Source of the DNA: Dehalococcoidia bacterium
GTDB lineage: Bacteria; Chloroflexota; Dehalococcoidia; Dehalococcoidales; BS750m-G39
Direction of reading: 5' to 3'
NCBI GenBank assembly: GCA_030608005.1
Contig: JAUWIX010000015.1
Coordinates: forward strand, 1 to 32,526
DNA: 32,526 bases
Both the position numbers and the translations under genes were made by a program. Positions 9,757-19,360 of the stretch are shown in pieces. Position 1 is the stretch's first letter. The number at the start of each line of letters is the position of its first letter. Below the pieces are notes generated by a model that was given only the letters and a program-made list of their open reading frames with translations, was not told the DNA's origin and ran no database searches.

Positions 9757-10387
9757 TGCCCTTACCTTCTGCTGACCAGCGCTCTAAAATCGCTAAAATA
9801 TAGCTAATTTTGCGTTTGTTTTGGTTAACCGCTTCTTTGATAGCATCTCTTATCCAAGTTTGGGGGTAGAGCTTCTCGGCATCACGCAGCTCATCGGCAA
9901 TCATTGGGGTTAGCATACCGATGTTCTGTTCATAAAGGGTGAAGATGTCAGGTTGCTCCTCAGTCTCAATATAGGTTGGTTCTTTTGCTTTCAGTCCACT
10001 CAAGCTGAGCTCGCCATTTTGAATTTTAGCCATAATCTGTCTGTCAGACTCAGTATTGAGAAAATAGATGTCCTCGGGCGTTCCATCCCTATCTAATACC
10101 ATATGAAGGATGGTACCCCGCTTGGTAGCCATTTCCAGGGTGTGGTGTAATACCTTGTCTGGCGCTCTTGCTGTCCCCTTGAGACTGCTCATCAGGCTCT
10201 TATTGCCCAATAGCTCTCTGTAGGTAATAAAGCGGGGATAGCCCCGCTTGCGGTAAAGTGCCCAGAAGATGTGGAGGGTTGTTTTCAGCTCAGCGATATC
10301 ACTGATTTGTGGTAGCAATGTGCTGAACAAAAGATTGGGCAGGGGGGTAAACTGCATCTTGGCTGGGAAACCGGCGAACTGTTTCAT
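9674..10387 (-). CDS. DnaD-like replication initiation protein
   Basis: 'IFTLYEQNIGMLTPMIADELRDAEKLYPQTWIRDAIKEAVNQNKRKISYILAILERW' is a DnaD-domain pattern; sits between dnaB and the loader. Confidence 0.8.
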   Translation of the reverse strand: MKQFAGFPAKMQFTPLPNLLFSTLLPQISDIAELKTTLHIFWALYRKRGYPRFITYRELLGNKSLMSSLKGTARAPDKVLHHTLEMATKRGTILHMVLDRDGTPEDIYFLNTESDRQIMAKIQNGELSLSGLKAKEPTYIETEEQPDIFTLYEQNIGMLTPMIADELRDAEKLYPQTWIRDAIKEAVNQNKRKISYILAILERWSAEGKGNGTYRGDFKKTSPDKYFKGKYGHMVWR

Positions 10388-11760
10388 AATAGAGTTAGCT
10401 CTTCGTTGGTAATATTGGCGAACTTAGCCATCCTGGGTTTAAACAGCAACTTGATTTCACCAGTAGGACCGTTACGGTGCTTGGCAATTATGATTTCAGT
10501 CGGCGGCGGGTAGCTTTCACCCGGGTGTTCCTTTTCCCACTCCTCTTTGGTGTAATAGACCTCGTCTCGATAGATAAACATAACCACGTCGGCATCCTGT
10601 TCAATGCTGCCGCTTTCTCTCAGGTCGGATAGTTGAGGCCTATGTGAAGCCCTCCACTCCACAGCTCGGCTGAGCTGCGATACCGCCAGCACTGGCACAT
10701 TGAGCTCGCGAGCTAATGCCTTAAGGGAACGGGAGATATAGCTAACCTCCTGGACACGGCTTTCCCCTCTGCCATCCCCCTGCATTAGCTGTAGGTAATC
10801 AACAATAATCAGGTTGATGCCGCGCTCAAAGTGCAGGCGGCGGGCTTTGCTTCGCATCTCTACCACCCGCAGTTGAGGGGTATCATCAATATAGATTGGT
10901 GCTTCAGAAAGCCTGCCGATGGCATCCATAATCCTTTTTTCCTGCTCTTCAGTGTGAAGCCCGAGGCGAACCCGCCTGGAATCAACTTCAGATTCGCTAG
11001 CCAGCAGGCGCAAGACCAATGGCTCCCGCGCCATCTCCAGGGTGAACAAAGCCACACAAGCCCCTTGCTCCACGGCGGCATTCCTGGCGAGGCTGAGAGC
11101 AAGACTTGTTTTGCCCAGGCTGGGTCTGCCGGCAATGATACACAGGTCAGAGCGCTGAAATCCGCCTAGGAATTCATCTAGACCAGCAAAACCTGACAGC
11201 ACATAGGGTATTGGCTCCCTGAGTTGACCTTCTGCCTCTGTGGCGGGAGCGGTGGTTTCAAAATACTTGTCTAGCACCTGGCGAATATGGATGAAGTCTC
11301 GTGGGCTTTGCCCGTGACGCAGTCTAAACAGGATATCCTCAGCTCGACTAAGGCTGGCATCAACATCTGGGTCAGCCTGATAACCAATATTGGCAATTTG
11401 CCCGGCGGCATCGATGAGGTGGCGCATTACCGATAGGCGATAAACAATTTGAGCATGATGCTCAATATCAAGAGAGGTTGGGCATATAGATATTAGGTGA
11501 CTTAAATAGGCAGCGCCGCCACAGGCCTCCAATTTCTCTCTTCGGTCAAGCTCTTGAGCCACTGTGATTTGGTCTATCGATTCATCGCGCTGGTAGAGTG
11601 ATAGGCATGCTCCATATACTAGCGAGTTTCGTTCGCTATAAAAATCTGACGGCTGAAGCAAGGTCGCAATTTTATAGATTGCTATCCCGTCTATCAGCAG
11701 CGAGCCGATTACCGCTTCTTCAGCATCAATATCATGCGGCGGCAATTTCTCGCTATACAT
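10384..11760 (-). CDS. dnaB: Replicative DNA helicase DnaB
   Basis: 'PPHDIDAEEAVIGSLL', Walker A 'GRPSLGKTSLALSLA', 'IIVDYLQLMQ', 'SQLSRAVE'. Confidence 0.95.
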   Translation of the reverse strand: MYSEKLPPHDIDAEEAVIGSLLIDGIAIYKIATLLQPSDFYSERNSLVYGACLSLYQRDESIDQITVAQELDRREKLEACGGAAYLSHLISICPTSLDIEHHAQIVYRLSVMRHLIDAAGQIANIGYQADPDVDASLSRAEDILFRLRHGQSPRDFIHIRQVLDKYFETTAPATEAEGQLREPIPYVLSGFAGLDEFLGGFQRSDLCIIAGRPSLGKTSLALSLARNAAVEQGACVALFTLEMAREPLVLRLLASESEVDSRRVRLGLHTEEQEKRIMDAIGRLSEAPIYIDDTPQLRVVEMRSKARRLHFERGINLIIVDYLQLMQGDGRGESRVQEVSYISRSLKALARELNVPVLAVSQLSRAVEWRASHRPQLSDLRESGSIEQDADVVMFIYRDEVYYTKEEWEKEHPGESYPPPTEIIIAKHRNGPTGEIKLLFKPRMAKFANITNEELTLL

Positions 11761-11761
11761 T

Positions 11762-12349
11762 CTAGGTCTTCTCCTCTTTCTTCGGAGGCTTCTTCTTTTC
11801 CTTCGTTGGCTTCTCTACTTTCTTTGTAGCCCTCTTCTCTTCCTTCGCTGGCTTCTCTACTTTCTTTGTAGCCCTCTTCTTTTCCTTTGGAGGCTTCTCT
11901 TCTTCCTTCGGAGCCTCCTCTTCAGTTACGGTAACCCTTATTTGGGGCACGATATCCTTAGCCAGTCTAATGGCTACCTCATAACTGCCTAGTTGACGGA
12001 TAGGCTCGTCTAATTCTAGCTTTCTTTTGTCAATAACTAGCCCGGTGGTGTCGCTTAGCCCGGAAGCAATATCGGCACCGGTGATTGAGCCATAAAGTCT
12101 GCCTTTTGCCCCAACTCGAGCTTTGAGGCTAACCTCCTTCCCTTCTAGCTGACGAGCCAGCTCAATCAATTCGGCATTTACCTGGGCTTTCACTTTGTCT
12201 CTTGTTTCTATCCGGGCAGTCGCCCGAGGCTTGGCTAGCAAGGCTAGTTTTTTGGGGATGAGGAAATTCCTGCCATAGCCATCGGCTACCTCTTTTATCT
12301 CACCGGCTTTAGCCACATGGGACACATCTTGCAGAAAAATGACCTTCAT
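11762..12349 (-). CDS. rplI: 50S ribosomal protein L9 with Lys/Glu-rich C-terminal tail
   Basis: '[36 protein letters not shown]' is L9; tail of [10 protein letters not shown] repeats. Confidence 0.93.
   Translation of the reverse strand: MKVIFLQDVSHVAKAGEIKEVADGYGRNFLIPKKLALLAKPRATARIETRDKVKAQVNAELIELARQLEGKEVSLKARVGAKGRLYGSITGADIASGLSDTTGLVIDKRKLELDEPIRQLGSYEVAIRLAKDIVPQIRVTVTEEEAPKEEEKPPKEKKRATKKVEKPAKEEKRATKKVEKPTKEKKKPPKKEEKT
11801..11884. repeat. Two near-identical 42-nt tandem units in the rplI tail, with degenerate flanking copies
   Basis: 11801-11842 and 11843-11884 differ at a few positions; encode 14-aa repeats containing [10 protein letters not shown]. Confidence 0.85.
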
Positions 12350-12368
12350 AATTTTTCCTTACTTATAA

Positions 12369-13316
12369 TTATACTTCACTTGGTAGAGAAGTGAAAGGTT
12401 GTTGGGAGATGAATTCTTCGGCATAGATGGCGGCGGTGGCGCCATCCCCAGCAGCAGTTATCGCCTGCCGGGCGGAGTTCAGGCGTATATCGCCAGCAGC
12501 AAAAATGCCGGGTATTTCGGTCCCCATTCTCTCGTTAGTGATGATGTAGCTAGCGGCATCAAGAGGTAAAACGCCTTTGAGGTAGTCTGTACCAGGTGTA
12601 AGCCCAATAGATACAAAGACCCCGGATACATCCAGGGTGGATTTCTCCCCGGTTATCACCTGGCGAAGCTTTAGCCTTTTAACTGTGCCTTCGCCCTCAA
12701 TCTCCTCTACAACGGTATTCCACAGGAATTCTATTTTAGGTTCAGAGAAGGCTTTCTCCTGTAGAATGCGGGTGGCACGGAGCTGGTCACGGCGGTGTAT
12801 CACTATAACCCTGGAGACAAATTTTACTAGGTGAAGGGCTTCGGTAATTGCCGCATCACCGCCACCAACTACGGCTACTGGCTTTTCTTTGAAGAAGGGG
12901 GCATCACAGGTGGCGCAGTAGGATACCCCTTTGCCACTAAATTTCTCTTCCCCAGGTATGCCCAGTTTGCGCCGCTCTGAGCCGCTAGCTATAATTACCG
13001 CTTTGGCAGTAAAGTTGCCCTTGGTGGTCATTACCACCTTTTTCTCTCCTTGAAGCTCGATGCCAATAACCTCAGCGATAATAGTGTTCAGCCCATGTTT
13101 GGTTGCCTGCTGGTTCATTAGTTGTCCCAGCTCAGGTCCAGAAACACCCTCAGGAAAGCCGGGGAAGTTCTCCACCAGCTCGGCATCTGCTATCTGACCG
13201 CCCACCAGCCCCCTTTCTATGAGCAGGCTACTTAGCCTGGCTCTTGAAGTGTAAAGTCCGGCGGTAAGCCCAGCCGGACCGCCACCAATAACAATTACCT
13301 CATATTCGTTATTCAT
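12369..13316 (-). CDS. trxB: Thioredoxin reductase
   Basis: 'VIGGGPAGLTAGLYTSRA', 'YCATCDAPFF' active site, 'VVGGGDAAITEAL', 'IFAAGDIR'. Confidence 0.94.
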   Translation of the reverse strand: MNNEYEVIVIGGGPAGLTAGLYTSRARLSSLLIERGLVGGQIADAELVENFPGFPEGVSGPELGQLMNQQATKHGLNTIIAEVIGIELQGEKKVVMTTKGNFTAKAVIIASGSERRKLGIPGEEKFSGKGVSYCATCDAPFFKEKPVAVVGGGDAAITEALHLVKFVSRVIVIHRRDQLRATRILQEKAFSEPKIEFLWNTVVEEIEGEGTVKRLKLRQVITGEKSTLDVSGVFVSIGLTPGTDYLKGVLPLDAASYIITNERMGTEIPGIFAAGDIRLNSARQAITAAGDGATAAIYAEEFISQQPFTSLPSEV

Positions 13317-13321
13317 AGTCT

Positions 13322-13648
13322 TTATTCAAGGGCAGCATCCAATTCCCGTTTCAACTCTGCTTTGGGTCTATAGCCCACTATCTGTGAGGTTGGCTTCCCA
13401 TGTTTAAAGATAATGAGATTGGGAATAGCCATTATACCATATTTGACGGCAGTTCTGGCATTCTGGTCAACATCCAGCTTGGCAATAGTTATCCTGCCGG
13501 CGTACTCCTCAGCCAGCTCCTCTAGCACTGGGGCAGCCATAATACAAGGTCGGCACCAGGGTGCCCAGAAATCCACTAACACTGGTGTCTCTGACTTCAA
13601 TATAGCTTGGTCAAAATTGGCGTCATCTACTGCAATTGGTTTATTCAT
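13322..13648 (-). CDS. trxA: Thioredoxin with WCRPC active site
   Basis: 108 aa; 'VDFWAPWCRPCIMAAPVLEELA', 'GIMAIPNLIIFKHG'. Confidence 0.92.
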   Translation of the reverse strand: MNKPIAVDDANFDQAILKSETPVLVDFWAPWCRPCIMAAPVLEELAEEYAGRITIAKLDVDQNARTAVKYGIMAIPNLIIFKHGKPTSQIVGYRPKAELKRELDAALE

Positions 13649-14636
13649 TACTTTCCTCCCTAATTCTTTGACAGATGTTTCGTTCTACTGTTTGTTTAGC
13701 TAAACCGATAGCATTTTTAATAGCCCTGGCTTGACTACGACCGTGGGCTACGATGATATTTCCATTTACCCCCAGGAGATAGGCGCCGCCGTATTCTCTA
13801 TAATCCACCCTTTTAACCCAGGAGCCTAATCCTAAATCGCGGAGGAGAGTTCGCCCCTGAAGGTGGTAAGCAGCGGAAAAGGCATGCCCTACTTGTTGCA
13901 GGAGACCGATGAAAGTGTCACCTAACCCCTCAATAGTCTTGAGCACTATATTCCCGGTGAAGCCATCGGTAACGAGGACATCGGCTGTTCTCTTTGATAT
14001 ATCTTGCCCTTCTATGCTGCCTATAAAGTTTAAATTGGTCTTCTTGAGGAGACTATAGCTTTCTTGAATCAGACGGTTGCCCTTCGTTTCCTCTTCGCCA
14101 TTGCTGAGCAAGGCGACGCGCGGGGAGCTGATGTCCAGGAGATGTTTAACGTAGGTTGTGCCTAAGTGGGCAAATTGGACTAAATGGCTTGGTCGGCAAT
14201 CGGTATTGGCACCAGCATCAATAAGGAGGGTAGGGGTGGAGGGGGTAATGTCAAGGAAACTGCCCAAGGCGGGGCGCTCAATGCCTTTTATCTTCCCCAG
14301 GCTGAGGTGGCTAGCACATAATACTGCCCCGGTGTTGCCTGCGGAGACAAAGGCTGAAGCTACACCATCTCTTACTAGATTAATTCCAATCACTATTGAG
14401 GAGTCTGGCTTACTGCGCACTGCCTTCAGAGGTGGCTCATGAGGCTCAATAACCTGGTTTGCTTCAATGATACTGAGGTTCAACTTATTTATATAGCGAC
14501 CTGCCAACACATGGAGTATGGCTTTGTTCCCTACCAGTGCAATGCCAACATCATATTCTTGGGCTGCTTTTATTGCCCCTTTGACTATTTCATGGGGAGC
14601 ATATTCTCCACCGGCAGCATCAACAGCGATTATCAT
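13641..14636 (-). CDS. plsX: Phosphate acyltransferase PlsX (probable start at 14636, not 14720)
   Basis: 'MIIAVDAAGGEYAPHEIVKGAI' N-terminus, 'LIDAGANTDC', 'DVLVTDGFTGNIVLKT'. Confidence 0.92.
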   Translation of the reverse strand: MIIAVDAAGGEYAPHEIVKGAIKAAQEYDVGIALVGNKAILHVLAGRYINKLNLSIIEANQVIEPHEPPLKAVRSKPDSSIVIGINLVRDGVASAFVSAGNTGAVLCASHLSLGKIKGIERPALGSFLDITPSTPTLLIDAGANTDCRPSHLVQFAHLGTTYVKHLLDISSPRVALLSNGEEETKGNRLIQESYSLLKKTNLNFIGSIEGQDISKRTADVLVTDGFTGNIVLKTIEGLGDTFIGLLQQVGHAFSAAYHLQGRTLLRDLGLGSWVKRVDYREYGGAYLLGVNGNIIVAHGRSQARAIKNAIGLAKQTVERNICQRIREESNE

Positions 14637-14655
14637 CTCTTTCCCGCTCAAAATT

Positions 14656-15621
14656 TTAGCTGGTTGGGCTTCTTTCCCACAGGTCGCAACGACCCCCCCA
14701 TCGGGCAAGAACCTGACCATTGACGGAAAGCTGGGCTATCTCACATTGGTTAGGGCAGGCTTTGCATTCAAATGAGGAGGTATGATACTTTATCTCACTT
14801 ATGCCAAATCCCTTGAACTTGCTTCCATTGTGACTGTCCGCTATCTCTTCATGCACCAGTAAGGCGGCGCCTATTGCCCCCATCACCTCGTGGTGGGGTG
14901 GGACAATCACCTCGGTGCCAAGCTCTTCTTGAAGTGCTTTCACTATACCCTGGTTAAAGGCAACACCGCCCTGAAATATTATTGGGGGTTGAATATCTTT
15001 GCCTAAGCCAACATTGTTAAGGTAATTGCGCACTAATGCCTGGCACAGACCATAGAGAATGTCCACAGTCCGATGCCCCATTTGTTGTTTATGTATCATG
15101 TCTGATTCAGCAAAAACGGTGCATCGCCCAGCGATACGCACCGGTGTTGTGCTATCCAGTGCCCGCTGACTGAACTCCTCAATGCTTATATTGAGGCGTA
15201 GTGCCTGGTGGTCAAGGAAGCTGCCGGTACCGGCAGCACATACGGTGTTCATACCGAAGTCGGCCACTATCCCGTCTCTAATAATGATAATCTTACTATC
15301 CTGTCCCCCGATTTCGATGATGGTTTGCCCTTGGGGGAAATAGTGCAGGGCACCTACCGCATGGCTGGTAATCTCATTCTTGACTAAATCGGCACCGACG
15401 ATAACCCCGGCCAGGTAGCGAGCGCTCCCTGTGGTAGCCACACCGCAGATGTCCACATCTTTGGGCAGTTGCTGTTTGATTTGTTTCAACCCTTGCTGCA
15501 CCATATCGATGGGCTTACCCTGCGTCAATAAGTAAATGTGGGCAACCAACTCATCACTACCGTTTAGCACAGCAAACTTGGTAGTTACTGAGCCAACATC
15601 AATGCCCAAATAGGCTTCCAT
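14656..15621 (-). CDS. 2-hydroxyglutaryl-CoA dehydratase activator-type ATPase (BadF/BadG/BcrA/BcrD family) with extra C-terminal Cys motif
   Basis: 'LGIDVGSVTTKFAVL', 'TTGSARYLAG', 'EIGGQDSKII', 'NTVCAAGTGSFLD', 'GGVAFNQGIVKAL'; C-terminal 'CKACPNQCEI...GGRCDLW'. Confidence 0.88.
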   Translation of the reverse strand: MEAYLGIDVGSVTTKFAVLNGSDELVAHIYLLTQGKPIDMVQQGLKQIKQQLPKDVDICGVATTGSARYLAGVIVGADLVKNEITSHAVGALHYFPQGQTIIEIGGQDSKIIIIRDGIVADFGMNTVCAAGTGSFLDHQALRLNISIEEFSQRALDSTTPVRIAGRCTVFAESDMIHKQQMGHRTVDILYGLCQALVRNYLNNVGLGKDIQPPIIFQGGVAFNQGIVKALQEELGTEVIVPPHHEVMGAIGAALLVHEEIADSHNGSKFKGFGISEIKYHTSSFECKACPNQCEIAQLSVNGQVLARWGGRCDLWERSPTS

Positions 15622-15630
15622 AAACTCTCC

Positions 15631-16725
15631 TTAATCTATTTGTCGGTGCTTATTTTTTACCCGTCGCCTGTATTCCAGCAAGTCGACGAACGCTTCCAGT
15701 CTGGTTAGCATCCCTGGCTTGGCTATTTGTTCATCACAAAGGATGGTTAAAACTGGGATATTCTCTTTGGTCGATGACATGATATTTTGAGCTACTATCT
15801 CCGGCATACAGGTGAAGGGAGCAAGGTGCACCAGCCCATCATACTCCTTGGCGTGGAGCACCTTTTCCCCTACTGATTCCCAGCCATCGCCACCGATATC
15901 CCGCTTAAGATAGGGCAAAGCCGCCTTGTGAATCCTGTCCTTCTCATTCACGCCCATGGGATTAAGGAATAGGCTGAATTTAGTCCACTCTGAAATGAAG
16001 GTGGTTCTTCTTACCTCCACCCCCAGCTTGCCCAACTCCTTCTCTATATCTAGATTGGAAAAGGGCTCCAGTAATACATAAAATTCCCCAATTATGCCCA
16101 CTACCAGCGGTTGAGCCTCGCTGTCCTTGGTTACCTGGTTAAGCTGGTCAATGTAGCCTATTTGCACTCTCTTCAGGGTATTATAATCGTCTGCCTGGTC
16201 AATAGCCTCAATCGCTTTGGCAAATAGCTTATTTGCTGTCCCCTTTACCCGCTCTACAGGACGCACCTTTTGCACCACTCGTTCTATCCTGTCCAGGGCA
16301 TTTAATTTGGCTAGACCAAAGCGGAAGGCTGATATAATCTTAGACCAAGGGGCGTCATTTGACAAGCGCTTAATCATTTCCAGTAAGCCGAAAAGCTTTC
16401 GCTGTGAAACCCCTAAACAGACTATTTCTGCATTATACCCCAGGTCGTGAAGAATCTGCTCCTGTGTCTTAGCATAGTAGCCCAAGCGACATATGCCCGA
16501 GCCGGCAGGCATGAGTAAAGTATCGGCTCCAAGCTCGGCGGCTTCAATCAGGTTGCCCAGAGTTAGCTTGAATGGGATGCACATCCCTTCAGGGGAATAC
16601 CTGACCCCTAGCGATAGAGTGCGTTGGTTAGTTAGTGGTGGCATTACATAGTCAACATTAAGCCTTTGGAATAAAGCTTTAAACGGTATATATAGATTAC
16701 CCATATGGGGCATGCCTACACGCAT
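15631..16725 (-). CDS. Acyl-CoA dehydratase activase-related / DUF2229-like protein
   Basis: 'MGNLYIPFKALFQRL', 'SPEGMCIPFKLTLGN', 'LAPFTCMPEIVAQNI'; conserved cysteines of the 2-hydroxyacyl-CoA dehydratase D superfamily. Confidence 0.75.
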   Translation of the reverse strand: MRVGMPHMGNLYIPFKALFQRLNVDYVMPPLTNQRTLSLGVRYSPEGMCIPFKLTLGNLIEAAELGADTLLMPAGSGICRLGYYAKTQEQILHDLGYNAEIVCLGVSQRKLFGLLEMIKRLSNDAPWSKIISAFRFGLAKLNALDRIERVVQKVRPVERVKGTANKLFAKAIEAIDQADDYNTLKRVQIGYIDQLNQVTKDSEAQPLVVGIIGEFYVLLEPFSNLDIEKELGKLGVEVRRTTFISEWTKFSLFLNPMGVNEKDRIHKAALPYLKRDIGGDGWESVGEKVLHAKEYDGLVHLAPFTCMPEIVAQNIMSSTKENIPVLTILCDEQIAKPGMLTRLEAFVDLLEYRRRVKNKHRQID

Positions 16726-17735
16726 AGTTTAAGTCGTCTCCTCTTCTTTCTATGTATCATATCAAGGAAGGCTTCCAGTCGGGTAACTACACCGGCTTCA
16801 GCGGTATGTTCTTCCAGGGTAAGGCTCATAAAGGGGGTGGTCCTCAGCCTAGCTGCCCACCGATGCACTATGTCCATCATTAGAGAATCAGGTCCGCAGC
16901 CAAAGGCCATTATGCCAATAACACCATCAGTTCCGCTTTCCAGGTAGTGCCCTCCAGCCCCTACCATCTCTTCTTCATACGTCCAGTAGGCTCCGCCTAT
17001 TAATCTAGTTATAGCTAATTCAAGCTCCTCGGTGGTGAGCATCTCCGGGGTTAAAACCTTATAGTGAGCCTGCTCTAGTCGGTGGATAAGGCGGTAGTTT
17101 ATGTGGGCATCATAGAGGAGATAGGGGTGACCAATGACGGCGATGGTGGCTTGGTTTGGAGTGGGGTTGCCCGAGGGCGTTTTTGGCTCCACTTCAGTTG
17201 TATTTGATATTCTCTCTATTGCCTGTGATGGGGTTAAGCCATGGTTTGACATTAGCTGTTTATATTTCAGGTGAGCTTGCCAGGCGGCGATACTGGCTTG
17301 CCTCACCTTAAATGGATTCCAGGTGAAACGCCGACCTAATTTATAGATAGCTTGGTACAGCTCATGCTTTCCCTTATTAATATCTATATCTATATCTAAG
17401 ATAGGAGGGGACTCGGGGATAACCGCCTTAGTCATATCGGGTAAGCCGAGAAACTTAGAGCAGTTGCAAATCTTGCTTTTCACACTGCGAATGGCAGGAA
17501 TAAAGATATAGTCACACTCCCCCACCAGAGCCAGAACATGCCCGCAGAAGACCTTTACCGGCAGACAGGTATCAGCCACTACTCGAGATGAGCCTGAAGA
17601 TAATATAGCCTGGGTGGTTGGTGGTGAGACCACCACCTCTGCCCCCAGTCCCTCAAAGAAGGTCTTCCACATAGGGTAATATTGATAGTAGAGCAGAGCT
17701 CTGGGGATACCTACCTTAATCATTTGCCTTGTCAA
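16716..17735 (-). CDS. Second acyl-CoA dehydratase activase-related / DUF2229-like protein
   Basis: 'VGIPRALLYYQYYPMWKTFFEGLGAEVVVSPPTT', 'ADTCLPVKVFCGHV', 'IMAFGCGPDSLMMDIV'. Confidence 0.75.
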   Translation of the reverse strand: MTRQMIKVGIPRALLYYQYYPMWKTFFEGLGAEVVVSPPTTQAILSSGSSRVVADTCLPVKVFCGHVLALVGECDYIFIPAIRSVKSKICNCSKFLGLPDMTKAVIPESPPILDIDIDINKGKHELYQAIYKLGRRFTWNPFKVRQASIAAWQAHLKYKQLMSNHGLTPSQAIERISNTTEVEPKTPSGNPTPNQATIAVIGHPYLLYDAHINYRLIHRLEQAHYKVLTPEMLTTEELELAITRLIGGAYWTYEEEMVGAGGHYLESGTDGVIGIMAFGCGPDSLMMDIVHRWAARLRTTPFMSLTLEEHTAEAGVVTRLEAFLDMIHRKKRRRLKLCV

Positions 17736-18903
17736 ACTCCTGTTTAACCCTGATAACTATTTCAGGATTGGCTACCAGGTCGACAACCGTCATAGCTAGA
17801 GCCTTGGCAGCATCAAGCAACCCTTGGATACCTGCCTTAGAGGCAGCCGCCGAGGCAAACTCTGGAGAATGGGCTGCCACCTCCACCGGGGCTATGGCTA
17901 CTGTAGGGTGAATGCTGGGCACTATCTGGCTGACATTTCCCATATCGGTGCTGCCGAAGGCTTTACTGGGGTCGGAGAGCCGCATCTTGCGTCCCAGGGA
18001 CTGCATATTCAGCCTGAATACTCTGGCTAGGCTTAGATTATTACGCAGCGGGGCATAGTGTACCTTTCCCCAGCGGTATCCCAGGCGGGCGCCACTAGCT
18101 GTGGCGGCTCCAATAAAGCAATTTATGACCTTCTCTTCCAGCTCATCTAGATAGCTATCATCCTCAGCACGCACTATAAAGGTTCCAGCACTGTGAGCTG
18201 GGACAATATTAGCTGCTTGCCCACCGTCGGTAATAATCCCGTGGATGCGAGCCTTGTCCTTAATATGCTGCCTGAGCGAATTAATGGCGGCAAAGGACTG
18301 GAGCATTGCCTCTAGGGCATTGATGCCCGCCTCTGGTCGGGCTGCGGCGTGAGCCGCCTTGCCAAAGAACTCAACCTCTAAACCGATGCAAGCCAGAGCT
18401 TGGGTGGTGGCAGCATCATACACTCCTGGGTGCACCATCATAGCCATGTCTAGGTTATCAAAGGCTCCTCGCTCTGCCATTATTGCCTTACCCCCGTATA
18501 GCTCCTCAGCTGGGGTGCCGATAACAAGGAGGCTACCCCCAAATTGGTCGATAGCCGGTTTAGAAGCCACTGCAGCACCAACGGCGCAGCCAGCTATCAG
18601 ATTATGACCACAAGCATGCCCAAGCTCGGGCAGGGCATCATATTCAGCCAGAATTGCGATAGCTGGTTTCCCTTGTCCGTAGCTCCCTCTGAAAGCTGTC
18701 GGTAGCTCACAGATGCCCCGCTCTATGGAGAAGCCATTTTCCTCCAGGTATTGGGTTAGCCGGGCTGCTGCCTTGACCTCTTGAAAACCTAGCTCGGGGT
18801 TAGAGTGGATTTCTAGGCTCAACTGGCGAAGTTGGTGGCGGCAAGCTTCTATTTCTCCTATGACCGAAGCCTTTAATTCTTCTATATCTGAACTCCTCAC
18901 CAT
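17716..18903 (-). CDS. M20 family amidohydrolase (AbgB-like)
   Basis: 'HSNPELGFQE', 'AILAEYDALPELGHACGHNLIAG', 'GTPAEE', 'FGKAAHAAARPEAGINAL'. Confidence 0.9.
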   Translation of the reverse strand: MVRSSDIEELKASVIGEIEACRHQLRQLSLEIHSNPELGFQEVKAAARLTQYLEENGFSIERGICELPTAFRGSYGQGKPAIAILAEYDALPELGHACGHNLIAGCAVGAAVASKPAIDQFGGSLLVIGTPAEELYGGKAIMAERGAFDNLDMAMMVHPGVYDAATTQALACIGLEVEFFGKAAHAAARPEAGINALEAMLQSFAAINSLRQHIKDKARIHGIITDGGQAANIVPAHSAGTFIVRAEDDSYLDELEEKVINCFIGAATASGARLGYRWGKVHYAPLRNNLSLARVFRLNMQSLGRKMRLSDPSKAFGSTDMGNVSQIVPSIHPTVAIAPVEVAAHSPEFASAAASKAGIQGLLDAAKALAMTVVDLVANPEIVIRVKQEFDKAND

Positions 18904-19007
18904 TCTGAGGGCTGCCTTCTATATTTACTGCTCATTATAGCTTGGTGCCGATAGAATTTCTAGAGCAGTGGAAGCAAAATCAAAGAGAGGAGGTAAGGTG
19001 TCACTAA

Positions 19008-19250
19008 TCATATGAACGAGTACAATTCAAAACTTCTTGAGCCAACCCAGAATAAGAACTGCCTAATCTGCTTAGTGTCTAAGAGGTCAACCCAGCCAGG
19101 TCAGCCCTGCCCTTTAGTATAGCTTAGGAAATGTCCGAGGAGCTTATTGTAGTACTCATGCGTGCGAGGTGCGCGCCCTTCAACCTGGAGGGAAAACAGG
19201 AATCCCTCCACCAAATCTTGTAGCCCGATTGTCTTGTTTCCTTGCCTCAC
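19008..19250 (-). pseudogene. Decayed tyrosine-recombinase fragment (N-terminal SAM-like core-binding domain) with in-frame TGA
   Basis: Minus-strand translation from GTG 19250: MRQGNKTIGLQDLVEGFLFSLQVEGRAPRTHEYYNKLLGHFLSYTKGQG*PGWVDLLDTKQIRQFLFWVGSRSFELYSFI*. Stop at 19101-19103 interrupts a core-binding-domain pattern that continues in the same frame. Confidence 0.7.
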
Positions 19251-19360
19251 CTTTCATTGCGGTCGGCCCATAATTTCTTAATTTTGTTTAGTCAGCTGGT
19301 TACTCTCAGATTTGCCCCAGCTTTGAGACCTCGACCAAGTCAATTGCTTACCCAGCTTCG

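Noticed and set aside
14439-14775. Plus-strand ORFs across the plsX/activase junction
   Set aside because: Antisense to well-supported genes; composition looks like chance ORFs.
19186-19210. 8-bp hairpin TGGAGGGA/TCCCTCCA considered as a small RNA or terminator
   Set aside because: Lies inside the recombinase pseudogene reading frame; short stem and no T-tract.
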